This document shows positions 45,544 through 54,235 of a DNA stretch of 64,000 nucleotides, in pieces (the first letter of the stretch is position 1; each line of letters starts with the position of its first letter). Made by a program: the position numbers and the translations under genes. Under the pieces are notes generated by a model. That model did not search any database. It was given only the letters and a program-made list of their open reading frames with translations, and had not been told where the DNA came from. Source of the stretch: Phycisphaerales bacterium. GTDB taxonomy: Bacteria > Planctomycetota > Phycisphaerae > Phycisphaerales > UBA1924. The stretch is from positions 62,001-126,000 of the forward strand of contig JADJMV010000007.1 in NCBI GenBank assembly GCA_016709445.1. Direction: 5' to 3'.

Positions 45544-48271
45544 GCCCAGCCGCACGGTCCTCATCGTCGCGGCCGTCGCGCTGTCCGCTGCGCTCATCAC
45601 GGTCGTCTCCAGCGCCATGGCCTCGCTCAACGCTGCCATCCGCGCCCGCCTCAACGCCACGGTCGGCGCCGCCGACATCGTCCTCAAGCCCTCCACCATC
45701 CTCAAGCCCCTCCCCGCCGACTGGCTCGCCCGGGTCGAGGCGTGGCCCGGCGTGGCGGTCGCCAGCCCCGCGCGGGACGAGACGGTCCGTTTCGACCTCG
45801 TGACCGACGCCCTCGTCCAGCCCACCGAGCCTGGCGCCGAGACGCCCGATCCCGCCGCCCCCTGGTCGCGGGAGCCGATCACCCTCGACGTCTCACCCGT
45901 CGTCCACGGCGTGGACTTCGCCCGCTGGCAGCAGCTCCGCCCGCTCGAGCTGCTGGCCGGGCGATTCCCGGAGGCGCCTGGCGAGATCGTGATCGACGGC
46001 CTCTTCGCCGAGCGGATGACGCTCAACTACCAGTCACAGCAGCATGCGACGGGGCGGTATGGCTTCGCTCTGGGCACGGCGGTCTGGCAAACCGAGGCCC
46101 CCGAAGTTCCCGAGTCTGCCGCCTCGCCGGACCGGGCGGCGCAGATCAATTCCCGCGTCGGTGTGCGCATCGGTGATGTGCTGGAAATCAAGCGGTTCCT
46201 CCACGCGACCACCCGCGTCCGGGTCGTCGGGATCGTTCGCCAGCCCCCGCTCGGCGGGCGCCCGCAGGCGTACGCCACATCCGCCACGCTCGCCGGCGCG
46301 ATCGGCGGCGAGGGCAAGCTCAGCGAGATCGAGGCCAGCCTCGAGCCCGGCATCGACCCGGCCGAGTTCGCCGCCGCCCACCGGGCCGAGATCCCCGATG
46401 GCCTCGTGCTGGAGACCACCGCGCGCGTCAGCGCCAACGTTGAGAAGAACCTGGCCTCGAGCCAGCTCGGTCTGGTGCTCGCGACGGTGCTCGCGTTCCT
46501 CACGGCGGGCTTCATCATATTCACCGGGCTGACGGTGGACGCCGCGCAGCAGCAGCGTGAGCTGGCGATGCTCCGCTGTATCGGCGCCAAGCGCATCCAG
46601 CTCGCCGTCTCGCAGCTCATGGTGGGCGCGTTCATCGGCCTCGCCGGGGCCGCGGCGGGGATGCCGCTCGGCCTCGGGATCGCCGCGCTCATCGTGCAGG
46701 CGTTCCGGGAGTATGTCCCGGAGGGCACGCTCATCAGCCCGCTCGGTCTGGTCCTTGCGCCGGCGGGGAGCGTGGTCGCCGGCGTGCTCGGGGCGGCGTG
46801 GCCGGCGTGGCGTGCCGCGAGGACGTCGCCGCTCGAAGCCATGGCCTCGCGTGCCCACGCCCCAAGCCGGCGCGCGATCGCCGGCGCGTTGCTGGTCGCC
46901 GTCATCGGCTTGGGCATCCACCTCCTCACTTTCCTCGTGCCGCGCGATGCGCAGGTGATGTTCTGGGCGTACGCCACGGTCGGTCTGCCCGCAATCTTCT
47001 TCGGGTACTTCTTCCTCTCCGTCCCGACGATCCGCCTGGTGACATGGCTGATCGGACCGATCGTGGTGCGCGTGCTCGGCGTGCCCCGCGGCGTGGTCGA
47101 GCGGCTCGTGGCCGCGAGCCCGTTCCGGTACGGCTTCACGGCGGGGGCGATGATGGCGGGCCTCGCGCTCATGGTGGGGCTTTGGACGCAGGGTGGTGCG
47201 CTGCTGAGGGACTGGCTCGGCAAGCTCCGCTTCCCCGACGCCTTTGTCAGCGGCATCGCGATCCCGCCCGAAGCCCAGGCCAGGCTCGATAGCCTCCCCT
47301 TCGTCGAGGGCACGTGTGCCATCACGCTACACCCCGTCGAGACCGACGCCTTCGGAGTTCACGCGCTCCAGCAGTACTACACGACGTTCGTCGCCTTCGA
47401 GCCCCGGCAGTTCTTTGACATGGCGACGCTGACATGGGTGCAGGGCGATCCCGAGGTGGCCGAGCGGCGGCTCGAGGCGGGCGGGGCCGTGATCGTCGCC
47501 CGCGAATTCATGGTTGCCCAGGGGCTTGGCGTGGGCGACATCTTCACCTGCCGCGACGAGGGGCAGGAGTTCAAGTTCGAGATCGTGGGGGTCGTCACGA
47601 GCCCGGGCCTCGAGATCGTCAGCAAGTTCTTCGACATCGGCGCCGAATACACGCACCAGGCGCTCCACGCCGTCTTCGGGTCGCGGAACGATCTGCGCGA
47701 GCGGTTCCATACCGACGCGATCAATCTGATCCAGATCGAACTGGACGACAAGATCCGAGATGACGAGGCGATCGACACCATCTGGCGCGAGATGGCCCCC
47801 TTCGGCATCCTCGACGCCGGGAGCGGGCGGCAGATCCTGGCCGGCATCACCGATTTCATGCGCACCATGCTCCTGGCCACCTCGGCCGTCGCCGTCATCA
47901 ACATGCTCATCGCCAGCCTCGGCGTTGCGAACGTGATCGTGAACAGCGTGGAGCAGCGTCGGTTCGAGCTGGGCGTGCTGCGGGCGGTGGGGGGGCAGCG
48001 GGGCATGCTCGCCCGGATGATCGCCGCGGAGGCGGTGCTCATCGCGATCACGGCGGGGATCCTGGGGACGCTGATGGGCACGCAGCTCTCCCTGGCGGCG
48101 CAGCATCTACACCGGGCCTTGCTGGGGCTGGTGTGGAGCCTGCGGCCCCCGGCGCTGCCGATCTTCGCGGGGTGCGCGATCGTGCTGGTGATCTGCCTGC
48201 TCGCGAGCGTGCCGGCGGTGCTGCGGCTCAACCGCCTCAAGCCGCGGGAGCTGCTGAGCACCAAGGGGTGA
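45500..48271 (+). CDS. ABC transporter permease (FtsX/MacB type, two FtsX domains)
   Basis: A 923-residue permease partner of the preceding ATPase. It has an N-terminal membrane helix (TVLIVAAVALSAALITVVSS), a large extracytoplasmic MacB_PCD-like domain (about 45-320), a helix bundle (about 325-560) with the FtsX-type LRCIGAKRIQL loop, a second extracytoplasmic part, and a last helix trio with LRAVGGQRGMLARM. Two loops of the LRAIGA type indicate an internally duplicated FtsX permease, like those of LolCE-related or DevC-like systems. The start overlaps the ATPase gene by 44 bases; it could lie slightly later without removing the first helix. Confidence 0.88.
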   Translation: MRPELRLAINRLSARPSRTVLIVAAVALSAALITVVSSAMASLNAAIRARLNATVGAADIVLKPSTILKPLPADWLARVEAWPGVAVASPARDETVRFDLVTDALVQPTEPGAETPDPAAPWSREPITLDVSPVVHGVDFARWQQLRPLELLAGRFPEAPGEIVIDGLFAERMTLNYQSQQHATGRYGFALGTAVWQTEAPEVPESAASPDRAAQINSRVGVRIGDVLEIKRFLHATTRVRVVGIVRQPPLGGRPQAYATSATLAGAIGGEGKLSEIEASLEPGIDPAEFAAAHRAEIPDGLVLETTARVSANVEKNLASSQLGLVLATVLAFLTAGFIIFTGLTVDAAQQQRELAMLRCIGAKRIQLAVSQLMVGAFIGLAGAAAGMPLGLGIAALIVQAFREYVPEGTLISPLGLVLAPAGSVVAGVLGAAWPAWRAARTSPLEAMASRAHAPSRRAIAGALLVAVIGLGIHLLTFLVPRDAQVMFWAYATVGLPAIFFGYFFLSVPTIRLVTWLIGPIVVRVLGVPRGVVERLVAASPFRYGFTAGAMMAGLALMVGLWTQGGALLRDWLGKLRFPDAFVSGIAIPPEAQARLDSLPFVEGTCAITLHPVETDAFGVHALQQYYTTFVAFEPRQFFDMATLTWVQGDPEVAERRLEAGGAVIVAREFMVAQGLGVGDIFTCRDEGQEFKFEIVGVVTSPGLEIVSKFFDIGAEYTHQALHAVFGSRNDLRERFHTDAINLIQIELDDKIRDDEAIDTIWREMAPFGILDAGSGRQILAGITDFMRTMLLATSAVAVINMLIASLGVANVIVNSVEQRRFELGVLRAVGGQRGMLARMIAAEAVLIAITAGILGTLMGTQLSLAAQHLHRALLGLVWSLRPPALPIFAGCAIVLVICLLASVPAVLRLNRLKPRELLSTKG

Positions 48272-48451
48272 CGGCGAGGGGTGATGGCGCCGCCGGCGCC
48301 CGCCCAAACCCACCCGCGAGGCTTCCGCTCCTTCATCCCGTGAGAGTCCCCGCCCGCCCAGGCCCGGAATGCCCCAACTCGGTCTCGGCGGCCTCGCGCT
48401 GCTTGCTCTGGCTGTGCTCGCCGCACGGATCCTCGGCATCCCCGTGGTAGA

Positions 48452-49258
48452 ATGCGGCCCATGCGGGACACTCCATTCCCAGCCTGCTACCCGCGAGTGG
48501 ATGCGCCCCTCATCCGCCGGCTTGGCGGGGTGCTCCGCCCATTCCTGCTCGGCCTGTTCTTCGTAATCATCGATATCACGTACACCGTTCCCGGCACGTC
48601 GTTCGACATCTTGCACGACAGCATTGGCTACGGGATCATGCTCGTCGGAGCCTACCGCCTGCGCACCATCGTCGATGGTGCGGGGAGTGCCGTGTGGGTG
48701 GCTTACATCACTACCATCCTGTGGTTGAGTATGGCGGATGCGGTGCTGCGCACCTCCGCCGCGTGGGAGGCTGTCCCCGTCGTCCGGGACCTGCTCGATT
48801 TGGCTCGGACGGTCGCGTTCGGCGCGTGCTTCGTGATCATCAGAAGGGTCTGCCGGCGGGCCATGGCGTTCGAGCTCGTGCGGTGCTGGAACCGGGCGTT
48901 CTATTGCTGGCTCGCCGTCATCGCAGCGCCGACCGTCGCGGTGACGCTCTGGAGTTTTGTCGTCCTGGCCGCGTGGGGGCCGCCGAAGATGGTCGTGGTG
49001 CCCTCCGGCCCCTTCATCGTTGCTTTCGTGCTTTGCGAGCTCGCCACGATCCTGCTGGTGGTTTACGCGGCGACACGGACACTCCGCTGGACGCCCCCTG
49101 GGCGCGTCCACAACTGCCATGTCTGCGGCTACGCGCTGGACCACATCACGAAGCCGCAATGCACCGAGTGCGGCGCGCTCTTCGCGACCGAGCGGGGCTC
49201 GATTGCGGTGGGTCACTTTCCCGGCGGGGCCGGCGGTGCGCCTGCGGGCAAGGCCTGA
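48452..49258 (+). CDS. Membrane protein with C-terminal zinc ribbon
   Basis: A 268-residue protein with about five membrane helices (LRPFLLGLFFVIIDITYTV; WVAYITTILWLSMADAV; ARTVAFGACFVIIRRV; FYCWLAVIAAPTVAVTLWSFVVLAAW; FIVAFVLCELATILLVVYA). A cytoplasmic tail has two CxxC pairs (CHVCGYALDHI then CTECGALF), a zinc-ribbon form very common in planctomycete membrane proteins. Function is unknown. A second ATG lies three codons after 48452. It shares the zinc-ribbon style with the next protein but not its HEAT repeats. Confidence 0.75.
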   Translation: MRPMRDTPFPACYPRVDAPLIRRLGGVLRPFLLGLFFVIIDITYTVPGTSFDILHDSIGYGIMLVGAYRLRTIVDGAGSAVWVAYITTILWLSMADAVLRTSAAWEAVPVVRDLLDLARTVAFGACFVIIRRVCRRAMAFELVRCWNRAFYCWLAVIAAPTVAVTLWSFVVLAAWGPPKMVVVPSGPFIVAFVLCELATILLVVYAATRTLRWTPPGRVHNCHVCGYALDHITKPQCTECGALFATERGSIAVGHFPGGAGGAPAGKA

Positions 49259-49728
49259 CGCCCGCGGCGGATCGTCGGATCGTCGGATCGCCGAGATCGA
49301 GGGTCGGGGTGTTTGTCGTCGTTGGTGTGATCTGGCCGGGAAATGGTGAGCGGGGCGGGGGTTCCTTTGCCGAATCGGGCTTTGCGGACGAGGCACCTTT
49401 GTGAGTACTCGGGACTCCGGACGGGCCGTTGCCAAGCCGATCCGCCGGAGGGTGCAGAGTGGGGTAGCCCCCGCCCCGTCACCGGAAACACTGTGCTGCG
49501 AGGGCCCTCGCGAGTGGCCCGTCTCCCAAGGGGCTCGGGGCCCGGTTTGTGCGCGCGGGAGGGGCGGTCTGCGGGGGCTGCCTGGGCGCAAGTCTTTGTC
49601 GCACAAGCAGGAGATTCTTTTCGCAAAGTGGCAGGGAGCCCGCGGGAAAGGTGAGATCCGTGCGCGCGATTGGGGACATCCAGCTTGGTGTGGAGTGGGT
49701 GTGGAGTGGGCGTGGAGTGTGTGTGGGG
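49259..49728. other. 470-base gap without a supported gene
   Basis: Open frames exist on both strands but none has a ribosome site or recognisable protein sequence. It contains two short tandem repeats: GGATCGTC (octamer, three units, from about 49270) and GGTGTGGAGTG-like 11-mers (three units, 49687-49720). It also holds two convergent 3' ends, so it may simply be a terminator region. Confidence 0.5.
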
Positions 49729-51540
49729 CTACTGGTCGCGTGGCTCGGGGGGCGGGTCGCCGTGCTTCAGGCACCACTCGATGCGGCGGATGGCGCCTGC
49801 GGCATTGGCCGCGACCTTGGCGTCCTGATCATGGAGGGCGTTGCGGAGCCAGGGAAGAGCACCTTCGGCCTTGGTTCCGGCCATGCCGAGGAGCCAGACC
49901 TGGAGCGAGCGGTCCATGTCCCGATGCTCGTCGAGGAGCTGGAGCACCGTGGGGATGTCGGCCTCGCCGTATTGGATCGCGTCGTTGAAGAGCTTGCCGT
50001 TGAGGCCGCCGAAGGCGCCGATGGAGGACTCGCAGGCGATCCTGGTGAGTTCGGCGCGATCGAAGCCGGCTGGCGGGCCGTTCCGGAGGAGGGCGGCCGC
50101 GGCGGTGAGTCGGGTATTGGCGTCGTCAGATTCGAGACCGGCGCGCCAGACCGCGAGGACGTCATCATCGATCCACCCGATCCGGCCGAGCTTCTCGATC
50201 AACGAGGCGAGCCCGGGGGCCTGCTGTCCGGACGCCATTCCGGCGAGCAGCCTCCCGGGAGTCTCGAGGTCTCTCGTGATCTGCGCGTAGGGCACGGCGG
50301 ACATCTGCACGCGGAATGTCCCAAGGGCCTGGCGGATGTCGGGGGCCAGGGGGGCCGCCTCGGGGCCTCGCTTTCCCAGACACTCGACGGCCCAGGCCCA
50401 TTGTTCGTAGTCGGTGGTCTGGAGGGCGCGGCGGATCACGCTTGTGGCCTCGTCGTCGAGGGGGCCGGAGACGGCGAAGTCCACGATGGAACAGGCGGTG
50501 ATCTTGTTGTCGGGGTCGTATTGGGCAAGGGCGAGGCGCCGGAGCTCGTCGTCGGGCCAGCACACGCCGCGGATGAGCCAGAGGCTGGTCAGTCGGGCCC
50601 CGTCGGAACCCTGCTCGAGCGCCCGGCGCACCAGGGCACGCATGGCCTCCGGATCTCGCGGCACCTCGGCCAGCGAGGCGAGGAGCGCACGGACATCCTC
50701 CGGGACGGAATCCGAGCGGCCGCGCCAACCGACGACCTCCCGCATCTTCATGTAGGGGCGGCGGGGACGGTCGAGCATGGTGCTCGCGACGTCGGCGGCC
50801 GTGGCGTGCTTTGCCGGATCCTGCTGCGCGAGCGTGAAGACGGTCGGGAAGGCCAGCAAATTGTTGGGCTCGAGAGCGTTGATCGCTTGTTCGGCGTTGG
50901 CGGCGATGTTGGCATCGGCGCTTGAAAGGAGCGGGAGCAGGGAGAGCACGAGCGAGTCTACATCGACGACATCGGTCGCGGGGACCCATGCCCGCCAGGG
51001 CTTGGTGTGGCGTTGGGCCTCGTCCTGCCCCAGGAACTCGGCGGTCCCGATCGTGTTGCAGGCTCGGGCCAGTGCGCTCGGGTTGTCGCTTTCTCGGAGG
51101 AGCCCGGTCGACTTTCGGATGAGCAATCGCTGGGAGGCGCTGCTGAACTCGCCCTCCCAGTGGCGCCGGTCGAGTTCCTTGCCGAGGTTGCCCGGTGGCC
51201 CATAGGGCATCCCGGCGATGAGCATCCAGTCCGGGACCAGGCCGACGGCGCCGTGCTGCATGGCCTGCGGCGTCTTGAGGGTTCCGAAGCCCAGCAGCGC
51301 GAGGAGCAGCGCGATCGAGAGCGGGAGCCGGGCGCGGCGCGTGCGGCGCAGATCGCGCTCGGCCCGCACGACGCGTCCGCACTCGGGGCAGGCGTCGAGG
51401 CCTGCCCCAAGCTCGTACCAACAGCGCGGGCAGCGGAGGCGGCCCTTGGGCCGGTCGCCCACCACGAACCGGGCCAAGGCCGCGCCCGCGCCGGTGAAGA
51501 GCACGATGGCCAATCCGATCCACAGCCACGAGGTCCCCAT
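49729..51540 (-). CDS. Membrane zinc-ribbon protein with HEAT repeats
   Basis: A 603-residue protein. The first helix (LWIGLAIVLFTGAGAALARFV) is followed by a zinc ribbon CPRCWYELGAGLDACPECGR (about 37-56), a second helix (LPLSIALLLALLGF), then a long alpha-helical region of HEAT-like repeats (about 190-590), where units such as DDDVLAVWRAGLESDDANTRLTAAAALL recur. The layout suggests an anchored scaffold with a large extracytoplasmic or cytoplasmic solenoid. Function is unknown. The start at 51540 is chosen because it begins the first helix; a longer frame to 51606 adds only basic residues. Divergent from uvrB. Confidence 0.75.
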   Translation of the reverse strand: MGTSWLWIGLAIVLFTGAGAALARFVVGDRPKGRLRCPRCWYELGAGLDACPECGRVVRAERDLRRTRRARLPLSIALLLALLGFGTLKTPQAMQHGAVGLVPDWMLIAGMPYGPPGNLGKELDRRHWEGEFSSASQRLLIRKSTGLLRESDNPSALARACNTIGTAEFLGQDEAQRHTKPWRAWVPATDVVDVDSLVLSLLPLLSSADANIAANAEQAINALEPNNLLAFPTVFTLAQQDPAKHATAADVASTMLDRPRRPYMKMREVVGWRGRSDSVPEDVRALLASLAEVPRDPEAMRALVRRALEQGSDGARLTSLWLIRGVCWPDDELRRLALAQYDPDNKITACSIVDFAVSGPLDDEATSVIRRALQTTDYEQWAWAVECLGKRGPEAAPLAPDIRQALGTFRVQMSAVPYAQITRDLETPGRLLAGMASGQQAPGLASLIEKLGRIGWIDDDVLAVWRAGLESDDANTRLTAAAALLRNGPPAGFDRAELTRIACESSIGAFGGLNGKLFNDAIQYGEADIPTVLQLLDEHRDMDRSLQVWLLGMAGTKAEGALPWLRNALHDQDAKVAANAAGAIRRIEWCLKHGDPPPEPRDQ

Positions 51541-51657
51541 GATGCTGCGAGTGTACCGGATCCCCACGCGGATTTGGCGCACGATTATCCGATTCTCGAG
51601 ATGCACGACGGCCGGCCGCGTGCGTCGCGACGCGGATCCGCACCCCTACCATGGCGC

Positions 51658-54114
51658 ATGGCGAGACCCGGCCGCTTCGAGCTTCGTGCCCCCTTCACGC
51701 CCATGGGCGACCAGCCCACGGCGATCGAGGGGCTCGTCCGGGATATCCGCGCCGGCAGCCCGGCCTCGTGCCTGCTCGGCGCCACCGGCACGGGCAAGAC
51801 GTTCACGATGGCCAACGTCATCGCGGCTCTGAACAAGCCGACGCTGATCATCAGCCACAACAAGACGCTCGCGGCCCAGCTCTACGAGGAACTGCGGGAG
51901 TTCTTCCCGGACAACAGCGTCAACTACTTCGTGAGCTACTACGACTACTACCAGCCCGAGGCCTACATCCCGGCACGGGACATCTATATCGAGAAGGACG
52001 CCAGCCGCAACGATGATTTGGACATGCTGCGCCTGGCGGCCACCAGCAATATCCTGGGCCGCCGGGACACGATCGTCGTCGCCAGCGTGTCGTGCATCTT
52101 TGGCCTGGGCTCGCCCTTGGCCTATTCGCAGAAGGTGCTGACGATCACCAGGGGGAGCACGATCAACCGGCGCGAGTTCTTCCTCGCTCTCAACGGGATG
52201 CAGTATCAGCGGACCGATATCGAGTTCAAGCGTGGGCGGTACCGCGTGCGGGGGGATGCGGTCGAGGTCTGGCCGGCGTACGAGCGGTTCGCGGTGCGCA
52301 TCGAGCTATTCGGCGACGAGATCGAGCGTGTGGACCTGGTGAACCCGACGAGCGGCGAGCTGCTGGCCGAGGAGCGGCAGTTCTTCCTCTTCCCCGCTGT
52401 CCACCACGTGATGCCCGAGACCGAGCTGGAGCCCATCCTCGCCAAGATGCGACAGGACCTCGACGCGCGCGTGCTCGAGCTCCGCGCCGAAGGCAAGCTC
52501 CTGGAGGCACAGCGCCTGCTTGCCCGCACGAAGTACGACCTCGAGATGATCGAGGAGGTGGGCTTCTGCTCCGGCATCGAGAATTACTCGCGGTATTTCG
52601 ACGGGCGGATGCCGGGGGAGAGGCCGTATACGTTGTTGGATTACTTTGATTTTGCGCCTCCGGCGGAGAAGAGAGACGGAGAGACGGAGAGACGCAGAGA
52701 CGAAGTGGGGGGGGGGAGAGACGGAGAGACGAAGAGACTGAGAGACGAAGTGGGGGCTGGCCGGACGAGTGCTGGTGGCTCAGACACTTCGTCTCTTCGT
52801 CTCTCCGTCTCTTCGTCTCTGCAAGATCCCGTCTCTCCGTCTCTCGCCTCCCGCCCCAACTACCGCGACTGGCTCCTCATCATCGACGAGTCCCACGTCA
52901 CGGTGCCTCAGATTCGGGCGATGTACAACGGCGACCGGGCGCGCAAGACCATCCTCGTCGACCACGGCTTCCGCCTTCCCGCGGCCATGGACAACCGGCC
53001 CCTCCGCTTCGAGGAGTTCGAAGCCATCGTGCCGCAGACGCTCCATGTCTCGGCAACCCCCGGCCCCTACGAGCTGGAGCGCGTCGGGGGCCTCGTCCAC
53101 GAGCAGCTCATCCGCCCCACGGGCCTGCTCGACCCCGTCATCGAGATCAAGCCCGCCACGGGGCAGGTGCAGGACCTGCTCGAGCAGTGCCGCGAGCGCA
53201 TCGGTGAGGGCGGGCGTGTGCTGGTGACGGCCCTGACCAAGCGTCTGTGCGAGGACCTCGCCAGCTACCTCGACCAGCAGGGATTCCGAGTCCGCTACCT
53301 GCACTCGGAGATCGACACGCTCGAGCGGATCACCATTTTGACCGACCTCCGCTCGGGCGATTTTGATGTGCTCGTCGGCGTCAACCTCCTCCGCGAGGGC
53401 CTCGACCTGCCCGAGGTCTCCTTCGTCGCCATCCTCGACGCCGACAAGGAGGGCTTCCTCCGCTCGGCCACCAGCCTGATCCAGCAGATGGGACGAGCCG
53501 CCCGCAACTCAACGTCGAAAGTCGTGATGTACGCCGACGAGATGACCCCCTCGATGCGGGCCGCGATCGAGGAGACCGAGCGCCGCCGCGCCAAGCAGAT
53601 CGCCTACAACACCGAGCACGGGATCACGCCGACCACGATCGTCAAGGAAATCCGGCGGGGGATCGAGTCGGAGCTGAAGGCGAGGAAGACGGCCCGCGAG
53701 GCGGTGGCGACCAAGGAGGAGCGGATCGACGCCTCTGCGCTGCTCAGGATGCTCGAGGAGGAGATGCTGGGGGCCGCGGAGGAGATGCAGTTCGAGAAGG
53801 CCGCGGAGCTGCGGGACCAGGCGTCGATCGTGCGGAAGCTGGTGGAGGAGCACGTGCGGGAGCAGTCCGAGGTTGCCAGTGCGGCGCGTCTCGATGCAGT
53901 CGCCCCAACGAGCCCCGAGCGCAAGCTCGGGCCGGGGTCTCCCGAGGCGCGGGGCCTGCTCACGCCCAAGCTCGCCGACCAATACCCCCCCCTCCTCCTT
54001 ACCCGCACCGAGATCGAGAACGCGCTCAAGGGCAAGGGCGGGGCCCGGCGGAAAAAGGCGGGGATGCCGGGCGTGCGGCCGACGAAGAAGGCTCGCAAGC
54101 CGCGGGGACGATGA
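51658..54114 (+). CDS. uvrB: Excinuclease ABC subunit UvrB with a repeat-derived insertion
   Basis: The damage-verifying helicase subunit of nucleotide excision repair. It has Walker A GATGTGKT (residues 41-48), the beta-hairpin YYDYYQPEAYIP, DESHVTVPQ, VSATPGPYE, LREGLDLPEVS and QMGRAARN, and the C-terminal UVR motif EEMQFEKAAELRDQ. At 818 residues it is longer than usual (about 670-690). About 60 extra residues (338-397) lie just before DESH, made from an octanucleotide inverted repeat; the frame is kept. A further basic tail (about 50 residues, GARRKKAGMPGVRPTKKARK) ends the protein. The start at 51658 is preceded by no clear ribosome site. Confidence 0.93.
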   Translation: MARPGRFELRAPFTPMGDQPTAIEGLVRDIRAGSPASCLLGATGTGKTFTMANVIAALNKPTLIISHNKTLAAQLYEELREFFPDNSVNYFVSYYDYYQPEAYIPARDIYIEKDASRNDDLDMLRLAATSNILGRRDTIVVASVSCIFGLGSPLAYSQKVLTITRGSTINRREFFLALNGMQYQRTDIEFKRGRYRVRGDAVEVWPAYERFAVRIELFGDEIERVDLVNPTSGELLAEERQFFLFPAVHHVMPETELEPILAKMRQDLDARVLELRAEGKLLEAQRLLARTKYDLEMIEEVGFCSGIENYSRYFDGRMPGERPYTLLDYFDFAPPAEKRDGETERRRDEVGGGRDGETKRLRDEVGAGRTSAGGSDTSSLRLSVSSSLQDPVSPSLASRPNYRDWLLIIDESHVTVPQIRAMYNGDRARKTILVDHGFRLPAAMDNRPLRFEEFEAIVPQTLHVSATPGPYELERVGGLVHEQLIRPTGLLDPVIEIKPATGQVQDLLEQCRERIGEGGRVLVTALTKRLCEDLASYLDQQGFRVRYLHSEIDTLERITILTDLRSGDFDVLVGVNLLREGLDLPEVSFVAILDADKEGFLRSATSLIQQMGRAARNSTSKVVMYADEMTPSMRAAIEETERRRAKQIAYNTEHGITPTTIVKEIRRGIESELKARKTAREAVATKEERIDASALLRMLEEEMLGAAEEMQFEKAAELRDQASIVRKLVEEHVREQSEVASAARLDAVAPTSPERKLGPGSPEARGLLTPKLADQYPPLLLTRTEIENALKGKGGARRKKAGMPGVRPTKKARKPRGR
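52671..52848 (+). repeat. Octanucleotide inverted repeat inserted in uvrB
   Basis: Two left-arm copies (about 52671-52710 and 52721-52756) of GGAGAGAC/GAAGAGAC octamers, each ending GAGACGAAGTGGGG. A complementary right arm (about 52785-52848) starts CACTTCGTCTCTTCGTCTC. A short unique loop separates them. The length is a multiple of three, and the arms encode GETERRRDEV and SSLRLSVSSSL. Confidence 0.93.
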
Positions 54115-54235
54115 CGGCCGATATTCACGGCGGAGCCCGCGGAGATCGCGGAGCTGTCGTCAAGACCCGCTTCCGCGCACTCCGCGTGCTCCCCGGTTCC
54201 ATCGGCCTCAACCCCACCCAGTGGCGCAGCCCCGG

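Noticed and set aside
48369..48566. A 65-codon frame with a hydrophobic start before the zinc-ribbon membrane protein
   Set aside because: It overlaps the better-supported gene at 48452, has no good ribosome site and no family; kept out as doubtful.
49213..49626. A 137-codon minus-strand frame in the 470-base gap
   Set aside because: Proline/arginine-rich composition with no ribosome site or recognisable domain.
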